This document shows positions 7,631 to 15,267 of a stretch of 64,000 nt of DNA, one piece after another. Position 1 is the first letter of the stretch. The number at the start of each line of letters is the position of its first letter. Origin of the DNA: UBA1930 sp943368475 (GTDB taxonomy: Bacteria > Bacteroidota > Bacteroidia > Chitinophagales > Chitinophagaceae). The DNA is taken from contig CALRLF020000008.1 of the NCBI GenBank assembly GCA_943368475.1, positions 1 through 64,000 of the forward strand. The letters run 5' to 3'. The translations under genes were made by a program, and so were the position numbers. The notes under the pieces were generated by a model that saw only the letters and a program-made list of their open reading frames with translations, searched no databases and was not told the DNA's origin.

Positions 7631-8548
7631 ATGAAAAAAATCAGTTTCCTTATTGTTATTTTATTTGCGTCGAAACTTTTAACTGCACAAGGCTGTAGCG
7701 ATGCAGGCTTTTGCAGTTTAAGTGTTTTAAAAAATGAACAAAGTTCACACTCGTACAAAAACAGTTTTAGCATTGGAGCTAATTATGGTAGTGGAGATCA
7801 AAATACTTCTACCATAAATCCATACATAGAATATTCAAGAAAACTGAATAACAAATGGGCAGTTCAGGCAAAAATTACTGCCACTTACTCCAACGGTTTT
7901 TTGGGTAGTAATTTTAATGTTGGTGATGCATTTGCTTTTGTTACTTATAGCCCTACTTCTAAAAATACACAAAATCGTTTTACATGGTTGGGGGGTATTA
8001 AACTGCCATTAACCACATCGAACGATAAAAATAATAATGGTAAACCTTTGCCTTTAGATTATCAAAGTAGTTTAGGAACTTTCGATGCAATTATTGGGTT
8101 TAATTATGTAGCTAATAAAAAATGGGAGTTAAATACTGGTTTACAAATACCAATAATTAACAGCAATAAAAATAGTTTTTTCCCAAGTGAGTTTACCGAC
8201 CCACAAGCAGCAAAATTTCCTCCTACCAATTTATTTGAAAGAAAAGCCGATGCATTGGTTCGAGTTGGTTACTATATACAATTACCTAAATCAATTACTA
8301 TTAAACCCAACTTATTGGCAATTTATCATTTAGGAAACGATGCGTATACTGATCAATTTGGTAAAGTACAAACACTTCAAAAATCACAGGGATTAACTTT
8401 AAATGGAGGTATTGTAGCAACAAAGCATTTTAATGCCAAAAATGAATTGGAATTAGTTGCAGCAACGCCATTTGTAACAAGAACAATTCGTCCAGATGGT
8501 TTAACAAGAAGTGCAGTGATTAACCTGCAATACAAGTTCAATTTTTAA
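7631..8548 (+). CDS. Outer-membrane beta-barrel protein of unknown function
   Basis: A 305-aa protein with a signal peptide ending LLTAQG. The rest alternates short amphipathic strands ending in aromatic residues (SIGANYGSGDQ, NPYIEYSRKLNNKWAVQAKITATYS, WELNTGLQIPIIN) and closes with INLQYKFNF, a classical outer-membrane C-terminal strand with terminal Phe. It resembles transporter-type or phenol-degradation MetA-like barrels. The frame is open from 7580, but the ATG at 7631 begins the signal peptide. Its position between DM13 and YHS genes suggests a role in metal or redox metabolism at the envelope; that is inference. Confidence 0.7.
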   Translation: MKKISFLIVILFASKLLTAQGCSDAGFCSLSVLKNEQSSHSYKNSFSIGANYGSGDQNTSTINPYIEYSRKLNNKWAVQAKITATYSNGFLGSNFNVGDAFAFVTYSPTSKNTQNRFTWLGGIKLPLTTSNDKNNNGKPLPLDYQSSLGTFDAIIGFNYVANKKWELNTGLQIPIINSNKNSFFPSEFTDPQAAKFPPTNLFERKADALVRVGYYIQLPKSITIKPNLLAIYHLGNDAYTDQFGKVQTLQKSQGLTLNGGIVATKHFNAKNELELVAATPFVTRTIRPDGLTRSAVINLQYKFNF

Positions 8549-8558
8549 ATACAACTAC

Positions 8559-9029
8559 ATGAAACAATTGCTTATTCTTTCAATATTAGTTTTTTCGTTT
8601 CTTACTACTTTTTCACAGAATGAGGCAACTGCTTTACGTCAGGCTCAATTTAATTTACCTAAAAATAAAGTTGCGATTGAAGGCTATGATGTAGTTGCTT
8701 ACTTTATAGATGCAAAGCCCAAAAAAGGAAAAGCAGAATTTGCAGTTTATCATCAAGGTATTACTTACCATTTCAGCAGTAATAACAATAAAGAATTGTT
8801 TAAAAAAAATCCTGCTCAATATGAGCCTCAATATGGTGGTTGGTGTGCTTATGCAATGGGTAATGATGGAAGTAAGGTAGAAGTAGATCCTGAAACATTT
8901 AAAATCCTCAATAGTAAGTTGTATTTATTCTACAATAAATATTTTACCAATACATTAAAGAGTTGGAATAAAGATGAAGCCCGATTAATGAAAAGTGCAG
9001 ATGCCAACTGGATGAAATTTTACCATTAA
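8559..9029 (+). CDS. Exported YHS-domain protein
   Basis: A 156-aa protein with a signal peptide (to TFSQ) and a YHS domain: NKVAIEGYDVVAYFIDAKPKKGKAEF, then HFSSNNNKELFKKNPAQYEPQYGGWCAYAMG. YHS domains bind metals in copper and heavy-metal proteins; homologues sometimes carry selenocysteine near the GG(Y/W)CAY motif, here ordinary Cys. It sits in the DM13 - barrel - YHS - DoxX operon, 10 bases after the barrel gene. The ligand is unknown. Confidence 0.85.
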   Translation: MKQLLILSILVFSFLTTFSQNEATALRQAQFNLPKNKVAIEGYDVVAYFIDAKPKKGKAEFAVYHQGITYHFSSNNNKELFKKNPAQYEPQYGGWCAYAMGNDGSKVEVDPETFKILNSKLYLFYNKYFTNTLKSWNKDEARLMKSADANWMKFYH

Positions 9030-9069
9030 TTTCTTAAGAAAATTATTACTCAAGTCAAACTAACTTCTT

Positions 9070-9456
9070 TTGAAAAAAACAAATATCATTATCTGGATTT
9101 GCAGAATAGTTGCTGCTGCAATCATGTTGCAAACATTGTATTTTAAATTCTCTGCAGCCGAAGAATCTGTGTATATTTTTTCAAAAGTAGGAATAGAACC
9201 CTGGGGAAGAATTGGTACAGGAATAGCAGAATTGATTGCTGGTATTTTAATTCTTATTCCACGAACTTCTGTTTATGGAGCATTGATGGCTATAGGTATT
9301 ATGGCTGGTGCAATTGCCACACATATTTTTATTTTAGGCATTGAAGTAATGAATGATGGTGGTCAGTTGTTTATTTATGCAAGTATCGTTTTATTATGCA
9401 GCAGTTATATTTTCTGGAAGCAAAAAGGCCAACTCCTTAAACTGATAAAAAAATAA
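9070..9456 (+). CDS. DoxX-family membrane protein (TTG start)
   Basis: A 128-aa protein with four hydrophobic segments: about 6-22, 45-63 (GTGIAELIAGILILIP), 68-92 and 100-118. The order is that of DoxX/DoxD-like proteins, with the motif FKFSAAEES after helix 1. No ATG is available at the natural N-terminus, so TTG at 9070 (KKTNIIIWICRI) is the likely start. It lies 40 bases after the YHS gene and 2 bases before the DinB gene. DoxX proteins are small quinone-linked or redox-associated membrane proteins of mostly unknown role. Confidence 0.8.
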   Translation: MKKTNIIIWICRIVAAAIMLQTLYFKFSAAEESVYIFSKVGIEPWGRIGTGIAELIAGILILIPRTSVYGALMAIGIMAGAIATHIFILGIEVMNDGGQLFIYASIVLLCSSYIFWKQKGQLLKLIKK

Positions 9457-9458
9457 GC

Positions 9459-9929
9459 ATGACGGAAAAAATTATCAGCGATTTAGTTTATCTGCTGCAG
9501 CAAATCAGCGATATCGATTATACAAAAAGTATTGAACGATTACACAATGCAACTATTGGGCAACATGTTAGGCATTCGATAGAAATGTATCAACTTATAA
9601 TGAATCATTGCGATGAAAATGAAGTGGATTACAGTAACAGAAACAGAGATATTGTTATTGAAACATCTGCAAAGCATGCCATAGAATGCCTGCTGCAAAT
9701 ACAACAACAAGTAATACAAAAAGACCGTATACTTTATGTAAAAAACAATCGACATGAAGTTGCAGCATTGTCTAGCTATAACAGAGAAATTGGTTACTGC
9801 AACGAACACCTCATTCACCACATGGCATTAATTAAAGTGGCATTACAGGAAACAAAACAATACAATATTACTAATACTTTTGGTGTTGCACCATCAACAA
9901 TTCAATACAGGCAGCAATGTGCACAGTAA
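9459..9929 (+). CDS. DinB-family four-helix protein
   Basis: A 156-aa DinB/YfiT-type helical bundle. The expected metal-binding histidines are seen in TIGQHVRHSIEMYQ and NEHLIHHMALIKV. DinB-like proteins are metal-dependent thiol transferases or of unknown function. The gene overlaps the following TANGO2/NRDE gene by 13 bases, showing translational coupling. A very similar gene order (DinB - NRDE - ATP-grasp) is, to my knowledge, recurrent in Bacteroidota. Confidence 0.8.
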   Translation: MTEKIISDLVYLLQQISDIDYTKSIERLHNATIGQHVRHSIEMYQLIMNHCDENEVDYSNRNRDIVIETSAKHAIECLLQIQQQVIQKDRILYVKNNRHEVAALSSYNREIGYCNEHLIHHMALIKVALQETKQYNITNTFGVAPSTIQYRQQCAQ

Positions 9930-10651
9930 GTTTTATTCCTTCTAAACATGGTATTATTATAACGTCTAACAGAGATGAAAAAAGTATAAGAGAAGCAGCC
10001 TTACCTCCACAATTATTTGAAATCAATGATAAGCGATTGATATATCCAATTGATAGAACATCTAATGGAACATGGTTTATACTAAATGATAAAGGTAGTG
10101 TTGGTGTTTTATTGAATGGTGCTATTGTACCTCATATTGTACAGAGTGAATACAGCATGAGCAGGGGTAAAATTTTACCTGCCATTTTTAAAGAAAATAA
10201 TCTAATTGATGCATTGAATCACTTCAACTTTAAAGGGATAGAAAATTGCACCATTTTGTTATATCATGAAAACGGGTTGTATGAATTTATATGGGATGGT
10301 GTACAATTGTTTTCAAAAAAACTAAATATTAATCAACCACACATTTACAGCTCGGTTACATTGTACAATCAACAAATGATACAACAAAGAGAAGGTTGGT
10401 TTAGCAATTGGTTGAAACAATTTCCTCATCCAACTCAAGCAGAGTCAATTCATTTTCATTTAACCGCAGGAAAAGAAAATAGTGAATTTGGGTTACAAAT
10501 GAACCGCAACAATGCAATGCTTACAGTAAGTGTAACATCGGTTTGTATTCATCAAAACAAAGCAAGCTTGTTGTATAAAGATTGTGTGCATGAGCAAGAA
10601 GTAATACAAGAAGTGAATCTTGAATCATCAAATGAAATAGCACATGCTTAA
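9917..10651 (+). CDS. NRDE/TANGO2-family protein
   Basis: A 244-aa protein beginning MCTVSFIPSKHGIIITSNRDEKSIREAALPP, the NRDE signature of the TANGO2 family with Cys2 at the Ntn-hydrolase nucleophile position. GTWFILNDKGSVGVLLNG follows as expected. TANGO2/HRG-9 proteins of eukaryotes have been linked to haem mobilisation and mitochondrial lipid metabolism; the bacterial role is not established. It overlaps the DinB gene by 13 bases and the ATP-grasp gene by 8 bases. Confidence 0.87.
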   Translation: MCTVSFIPSKHGIIITSNRDEKSIREAALPPQLFEINDKRLIYPIDRTSNGTWFILNDKGSVGVLLNGAIVPHIVQSEYSMSRGKILPAIFKENNLIDALNHFNFKGIENCTILLYHENGLYEFIWDGVQLFSKKLNINQPHIYSSVTLYNQQMIQQREGWFSNWLKQFPHPTQAESIHFHLTAGKENSEFGLQMNRNNAMLTVSVTSVCIHQNKASLLYKDCVHEQEVIQEVNLESSNEIAHA

Positions 10652-11699
10652 AAAGGTAACCCACCATCCTTTTATCATTCGTTTGTTGCATTGGGAGTAT
10701 TGGCCATTTCATGTGGTATATGCTTTGTTGTATCCAATATTTTTTTGGTATTGCTTTAAGGCAAGAAGTTTTTTCTTTTATTCTGCTGCAAACCCAACTA
10801 TTGAAAATGGCGGATTTTTAATGGAATCAAAAAAGAAAATTGCTGATATTATTCCAGCCGAATATCAACCTATCACTTTATTTTTTGAAGCTGGTACACA
10901 TCAGCAAAATATCATCAACGCTATTCATCAACATCAACTCAATTATCCATTAATTGTAAAGCCTGATATTGGTGGCAGAGGCCGTGGAGTTATTAAAGTG
11001 AACAATGAACAGGCATTAATTGAAGCTGTTCAAAAATTTCCTTTTGCATTCATCATTCAACCTTTTGTAGCTTATGAAAAAGAAATTGGACTGTTTTATG
11101 TTCGATATCCTAATGAGTCAAAAGGAAAAATTACAGGTATTGTACAAAAAGAATTTGTGCAAGTAATTGGTAATGGAAAGAATACCATTGAAGAATTATT
11201 GCAACAAAACAAACGTTACATTTTACAAATGGATGCTTTGAAAAAATTATGCAGCAATAGAATGAATATTGTTTTAGCAGCTGGACAAAAAGAAGAATTG
11301 TTGCAATTTGGTAATCATGCTAGAGGTGCATTGTTTTTAGATGCAAGCCATTGGATTGATGAAGAATTAGAAACAACATTCAATAATATTTGTACAACTA
11401 TTTCAGGATTTTACTATGGGCGTATGGATATAAAATATGAAAGTTTATCGTTGTTAAGGCAAGGGAAAAACTTTAGTATTATAGAACTCAATGGCAGTGG
11501 TAGTGAACCTACGCATATTTACGACCCTAAACATTCTATCTTTTTTGCCTGGAAAGAAATTATACGCCATTGGGATATGATGTATAAAATTTCTATCCTT
11601 AATAAAAAAGCTGGAGTATCATTTATGAGCTATAAAAATGGTAAAAAAATGTTCACTGAAAATACTCTTTATGAAGCTCAATTGGCATTAATACAATAG
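10644..11699 (+). CDS. ATP-grasp protein, D-Ala-D-Ala-ligase-like
   Basis: A 351-aa protein. Residues ~1-60 include a hydrophobic stretch (FHVVYALLYPIFFWYCF) and a FFFYSAANPTIENGGF segment. The ATP-grasp core follows: PLIVKPDIGGRGRGVIKV (ATP-binding glycine loop), FIIQPFVAYEKEIGLFYVRYP, QKEFVQVIGNGKNTIEELL, and metal-binding FSIIELNGSGSEPTHIYDP. It is probably a carboxylate-amine ligase; the substrate is unknown. It is the last gene of the 7209-11699 operon and overlaps the previous gene by 8 bases. Its TAG stop is built into the terminator hairpin. Confidence 0.82.
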   Translation: MLKKVTHHPFIIRLLHWEYWPFHVVYALLYPIFFWYCFKARSFFFYSAANPTIENGGFLMESKKKIADIIPAEYQPITLFFEAGTHQQNIINAIHQHQLNYPLIVKPDIGGRGRGVIKVNNEQALIEAVQKFPFAFIIQPFVAYEKEIGLFYVRYPNESKGKITGIVQKEFVQVIGNGKNTIEELLQQNKRYILQMDALKKLCSNRMNIVLAAGQKEELLQFGNHARGALFLDASHWIDEELETTFNNICTTISGFYYGRMDIKYESLSLLRQGKNFSIIELNGSGSEPTHIYDPKHSIFFAWKEIIRHWDMMYKISILNKKAGVSFMSYKNGKKMFTENTLYEAQLALIQ

Positions 11700-11724
11700 C
11701 CTGAGACAATGCTCAGGCTATTGT
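11693..11724. terminator. Bidirectional terminator after the seven-gene operon
   Basis: Perfect 13-base arms ACAATAGCCTGAG and CTCAGGCTATTGT around ACAATG. The left arm contains the stop codon of the ATP-grasp gene. It stands between convergent genes and can serve both strands, although the T-runs are short. Confidence 0.75.
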
Positions 11725-11745
11725 TACTGGTTATTGCTTATATAA

Positions 11746-12387
11746 TTATTTTGTTCTTGAAAACTTCATTTCCATCATCTTCATTTCTTTACCATCTTTT
11801 GGGTTGGGTCCATACATTTCCATTACATGTGTGTTGTCATCTACTACTTTAAACACCTCTTTCATTTCACAATCTTTACCACTTGCAGGATCTACACACA
11901 TTCCTTTTAAGACGATAGATTTTGTTGCAGCATCCCAAGCACCTTCAAGCTTAATAATTCCACTGCCTAAATTGTCAATCCATGTACTAATAAAAATTTT
12001 CTTTGCATTATCATAACCCATTGTACCATGACCTTCAAATGGCATACCCATCATTGTTGAGGTATGCACACTTTCCTGATATCGACCACCCAATACCATT
12101 TTATTAACACTGGTACCGGTACTTTTCGTAGGTGGTGCATCTGGGCTCATCCAACTCGAAATTTCTGTTTTCCATTTACCATCCCAAGATGCAACCATTT
12201 TATGCATATCACCAGGGGTCATATAAGCATACCAATTTTTTTCGGCAGTTGCACTATCAACAGGAATAAAAGTAGTTTCTTTTTTTGAAGTATCTTTTTT
12301 GTTATCGTTGTTTACTGCATGTTCTACATGGTCGCAGGAAATAGCTAGAAAAACAGTTCCAGCTATTATTAAATACATTTTTTTCAT
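11746..12387 (-). CDS. DUF1579-domain lipoprotein
   Basis: A 213-aa lipoprotein whose lipobox gives lipidated Cys18 (FLAISCDH), followed by a Lys/Asp-rich linker. The DUF1579 domain spans ~70-213: SWDGKWKTEISSWMSPDAPPTKSTGTS, KMVLGGRYQESVHTS, GHGTMGYDNAKKIFISTWIDNLGSGI, GKDCEMKEVF. This is a lipocalin-like fold of unknown ligand. The start at 12387 is chosen over 12420 because it begins the lipoprotein signal. Confidence 0.82.
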   Translation of the reverse strand: MKKMYLIIAGTVFLAISCDHVEHAVNNDNKKDTSKKETTFIPVDSATAEKNWYAYMTPGDMHKMVASWDGKWKTEISSWMSPDAPPTKSTGTSVNKMVLGGRYQESVHTSTMMGMPFEGHGTMGYDNAKKIFISTWIDNLGSGIIKLEGAWDAATKSIVLKGMCVDPASGKDCEMKEVFKVVDDNTHVMEMYGPNPKDGKEMKMMEMKFSRTK

Positions 12388-12480
12388 GTGGAGTTGTTTT
12401 GGTGAATCTTGAAAATACAATGTTGTACCTAAAGTTGCAACAATTAAATGATGAAAGTATTTTAAGGCTGATGAATGTAC

Positions 12481-12957
12481 TTATAAATTATTTTTCTCCA
12501 TAAAATTGTACAAACCTTGTTTGGCGTTTTTAGAAACTCGGTTATGCATAAATTCTGTCCACCCAAAAATCAGTCCTTTTAAACCCAAAGCTTGTCTGCA
12601 CCAACGGTAATAATTAAACCCATCACTGTGTTCAATTATTATACCATCCTGCATACGCATGTAAGCTTTACATTTGTTTACTACTCTACGATTGGTTTTT
12701 GAAAAAAGATATGAAGCTGTCCATTCACACGTATAATATTCGCCATCATCGGTTTGTATATTGCTAAACTGTAACGAAAAATCTTTGGCTCTTGTGCAAA
12801 GCATTTGCCACATGGCTTTGGTTTCATTGCCTCTTAATAAACCAAAAACAGGATCGTTAAATGGTATATCATCAGCATAGCAACTGTTCATGGTGGCATA
12901 ATCTTTTTGCTGAAAAGCAGTATAAAATTTTTGTATCGTTAGAATATTATTGTCCAT
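12481..12957 (-). CDS. NTF2-like (SnoaL) family protein
   Basis: A 158-aa single-domain protein starting ILTIQKFYTAFQQKDYATMNSCYADDIPFNDPVFGLLRG, the first helices and strand of the NTF2-like cone fold; HSDGFNYYRWCRQALGLKG closes it. Such proteins bind or isomerise small hydrophobic molecules, but no ligand can be named. The gene is transcribed alone and diverges from the GNAT gene at 13097. Confidence 0.8.
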   Translation of the reverse strand: MDNNILTIQKFYTAFQQKDYATMNSCYADDIPFNDPVFGLLRGNETKAMWQMLCTRAKDFSLQFSNIQTDDGEYYTCEWTASYLFSKTNRRVVNKCKAYMRMQDGIIIEHSDGFNYYRWCRQALGLKGLIFGWTEFMHNRVSKNAKQGLYNFMEKNNL

Positions 12958-13072
12958 TGTGTAGTGTTATGATTTGTAAATGTAATTGATCGCATAAACT
13001 TTTTATCAAAACAAGTATCTATTCAAAGGGTTTTCAATTGTTTTTCGTCTTATCATACACTAACTGTACATT

Positions 13073-13080
13073 TAATTTTG
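13073..13080 (+). promoter_or_regulatory. -7 promoter box for the GNAT gene
   Basis: TAATTTTG matches TAnnTTTG and ends 16 bases before the ATG at 13097. There is no clear -33 TTG. Confidence 0.45.
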
Positions 13081-13096
13081 TAAATATTTACTCAAT

Positions 13097-13600
13097 ATGG
13101 CTGTAACCATTCGTCAGTGGACACAAGAAGATTTACCCAACTTGGTTTTGTATGCCAACAACATAAATGTTTGGAATAACCTACGCAATTATTTTCCTCA
13201 TCCTTATACTGAAGAAAATGGACAAGCCTGGTTGGATAAAACCATTGGTGCAACACCTATTTTAAATTTAGCAATTGATTTAGATGGACAAGCCATTGGT
13301 GGCATTGGATTGATACTGAACAGTGATGTGTATGTGATGAGTGCCGAAATCAGCTATTGGATTGGAGAACCCTTTTGGGGGCTTGGAATTACCACAGAAG
13401 CAATTAGGCAAATGGTGGAATATACTTTTTACTATTATGATATTGTACGTTTATATGCTGAGGTTTTCGAAACCAATAAGGCTTCGATGCGAGTATTAGA
13501 AAAGAATGGGTTTTATTTAGAAGGCGTAAGAAGAAAAGCAGTTTTTAAAAACAGCGTTTTAATGGATGATTATATCTGGGTTAAAGTAAGACCCTGGTAA
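13097..13600 (+). CDS. GNAT-family N-acetyltransferase (RimJ/RimL type)
   Basis: A 167-aa protein with the GNAT fold. SAEISYWIGEPFWGLGITTEAIRQMV holds the acetyl-CoA pyrophosphate loop, and YAEVFETNKASMRVLEKNGFYLEGVRRKAVFKNS is the C-terminal RimL-like motif. Proteins like this acetylate amino groups of proteins, peptides or small molecules. It is monocistronic with its own promoter box at 13073-13080. A connection with the PqqD/ATP-grasp cluster that begins 118 bases downstream is possible but unsupported. Confidence 0.87.
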   Translation: MAVTIRQWTQEDLPNLVLYANNINVWNNLRNYFPHPYTEENGQAWLDKTIGATPILNLAIDLDGQAIGGIGLILNSDVYVMSAEISYWIGEPFWGLGITTEAIRQMVEYTFYYYDIVRLYAEVFETNKASMRVLEKNGFYLEGVRRKAVFKNSVLMDDYIWVKVRPW

Positions 13601-13717
13601 AAATATCGGTGAAAAAATATTTTTTGTCTGTGAGCGAAGGTTTTTTATCGGTGAAACGTCTTATTGATTAAACAAAGTTTTTTAAGATTAGTCAAAAAAT
13701 ATTATAAACACACGATT

Positions 13718-13960
13718 ATGCATGTGAAAAAAAACATTGCCACCAGCGAATCAGGTTTCATATTTAATCCTTCAACTGGCGACTCTTATTCTGCTAATCC
13801 AATTGCTGCTGAAATTTTAGCTTTATTAAAAGAAGGAACACCTGTTTCTGCAATCAAAGCACAAATCTTAGAACGTTACGATGTTACCAATGCACAACTG
13901 GAAAAAGACTGGGACGATTTTGCCAACCAATTAAAGTATGCCAACGTTTTAATAAATTAA
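13718..13960 (+). CDS. PqqD-like peptide chaperone / RiPP recognition protein
   Basis: An 80-aa stand-alone PqqD-fold protein: KNIATSESGFIFNPSTGDSYSANPIAAEILALLKEGTPVSAIKAQILERYDVTNAQLEKDWDDFANQL shows the three-strand beta unit, the ANPIAAEIL helix and the VT..QLEKDWDDF helix that form a winged-helix leader-binding site. In known systems such proteins present a peptide leader to a modifying enzyme. No radical-SAM gene is nearby; instead an ATP-grasp gene (64-base gap) and a PLP decarboxylase-like gene follow. The frame is open from 13664, but the ATG at 13718 gives the usual length. Confidence 0.85.
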   Translation: MHVKKNIATSESGFIFNPSTGDSYSANPIAAEILALLKEGTPVSAIKAQILERYDVTNAQLEKDWDDFANQLKYANVLIN

Positions 13961-14024
13961 TTAAACCTCCAGGGTTTGTTCCTTGCTGAAAAAATGAAGT
14001 AAAATTCTACTCAAATTTTTTATC

Positions 14025-15077
14025 ATGAGTGAAAATACACATCCACTAACTGTGGCTGTAACTGGTTTGAATGCCATTGACAGTCCTGGCCCTGGTGTTG
14101 CAGTTATAAGAGCATTAAGAGATGGTTTATCAAAACCTTTACGCATTATTGGTCTTTCTTACGAAACATTAGAACCTGGCATTTATATGCATGATGTGGT
14201 GGATAAAACCTATCAAATTACTTATCCTGGTGCTGGTACAGAAGCTTTGCTCAACAGAATTAAATACATCCATGAAAAAGAAAAGATTGATGTACTGATT
14301 CCAAATTTTGATGCCGAGTTGTACAACTTTATGAAGTTGGCTCCAACATTAAAGAGTATGGGCATTGCAACATTTTTACCAACCTTTGAACAATTTGATG
14401 CAAGGGATAAAATCAACCTCTACCAATTTGGATTGAAGTATGGATTATCTGTTCCTGCTGATAAAGTGATTTATAGTGTGGATGAATTATATGCTTGTGC
14501 TGAATTGTTTGGCTATCCTTTAGTAGTAAAGGGAAAATATTATGATGCTGTTGTAGCTTATACCATGGAGCAGGCACAAAAAGCATTTTATAAACTGACA
14601 GCCAAATGGGGCTACCCAATTATTGTACAACAATTTATTAGTGGTAACGAAATAAATGTTGCTGTATTGGGCGATGGAAAAGGAAATGCAACGAGCATTA
14701 TTCCAATGAAAAAATTATACATCACCGATAAAGGCAAAGCGTGGGCTGGTATTACATTAGAAGATGATACACTGATTGCATTAGCCAAAACTTTTGTAGA
14801 AGCTACCAAATGGAAAGGTGGCTGTGAGTTAGAAATTATGCGTACCGCAGAAGGTGTACCTTATATAATGGAAATTAATCCACGTTTTCCGGCATGGATT
14901 TATTTAACAGCTGCTGCAGGACAAAACCAACCTGCTTCTTTAGCTAAAATGGCTTTAGGTGATGACGTACAGCCTTTTACAGATTATGAAGTAGGCAAAA
15001 TTTTCATTCGCTATTCATGGGATCATATTACTGATGTGAAGGAGTTTCAACAAATCAGTGGGTTTGGGGAATTATAG
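14025..15077 (+). CDS. ATP-grasp ligase, carbamoyl-phosphate-synthase-like
   Basis: A 350-aa protein. The pre-ATP-grasp Rossmann part is at ~8-110 (LTVAVTGLNAIDSPGPGVAVIRAL, IDVLIPNFDAEL). The central domain has YPLVVKGKYYDAVVAY and GYPIIVQQFISGNEINVAVLGD, and the metal/ATP-binding motif is GGCELEIMRTAEGVPYIMEINPRFPAWI. It is related to large-subunit carbamoyl-phosphate synthase and to peptide/amino-acid ligases, and probably forms an acyl-phosphate on a carboxylate and joins it to an amine. It lies between the PqqD and PLP-enzyme genes, suggesting one pathway. The substrate is unknown. Confidence 0.85.
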   Translation: MSENTHPLTVAVTGLNAIDSPGPGVAVIRALRDGLSKPLRIIGLSYETLEPGIYMHDVVDKTYQITYPGAGTEALLNRIKYIHEKEKIDVLIPNFDAELYNFMKLAPTLKSMGIATFLPTFEQFDARDKINLYQFGLKYGLSVPADKVIYSVDELYACAELFGYPLVVKGKYYDAVVAYTMEQAQKAFYKLTAKWGYPIIVQQFISGNEINVAVLGDGKGNATSIIPMKKLYITDKGKAWAGITLEDDTLIALAKTFVEATKWKGGCELEIMRTAEGVPYIMEINPRFPAWIYLTAAAGQNQPASLAKMALGDDVQPFTDYEVGKIFIRYSWDHITDVKEFQQISGFGEL

Positions 15078-15078
15078 G

Positions 15079-15164
15079 TTTAACCACAGAGAACACTGAG
15101 GTTTACACAGAGTACACAAAGCTCTAGAAACTCTGTGAAAAACTCCATTAACTCTGTGGTTAAA
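15079..15164. repeat. Imperfect long inverted repeat of the CCACAGAG type
   Basis: Outer arms TTTAACCACAGAG (15079-15091) and CTCTGTGGTTAAA (15152-15164) pair perfectly over 13 bases. The inner part contains further ACACAGAG and CTCTGTG pairs. It lies between the ATP-grasp and decarboxylase-like genes. A similar element is at 16629-16717. Confidence 0.7.
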
Positions 15165-15195
15165 AAAAGTTCAGTAAAGAACAGAACCTTGAAGA

Positions 15196-15207
15196 GTGCG
15201 ACGCAAC
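15196..15207 (+). repeat. Dispersed GTGCGACGCAAC element, copy 1
   Basis: The 12-mer is also present at 21469-21480, on the minus strand at 60505-60516, and (11 of 12) on the minus strand at 46836-46846. All copies are intergenic. Confidence 0.6.
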
Positions 15208-15267
15208 GAAAGTTAAATAGTAGTGCAACAGTGGGTAACAAAAAATTAAAAATTTAAAAAACAAACC

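Noticed and set aside
8559..9029. Selenoprotein version of the YHS protein
   Set aside because: The position is an ordinary Cys codon and no in-frame TGA or SECIS-like structure is needed.
9540..9821. 93-aa minus-strand frame
   Set aside because: It is fully antisense to the DinB-family gene, whose histidine motifs are convincing.
15079..15164. Possible mobile element or transposon end
   Set aside because: The inverted repeat has no transposase, no target-site duplication that I can see, and resembles short dispersed intergenic repeats.
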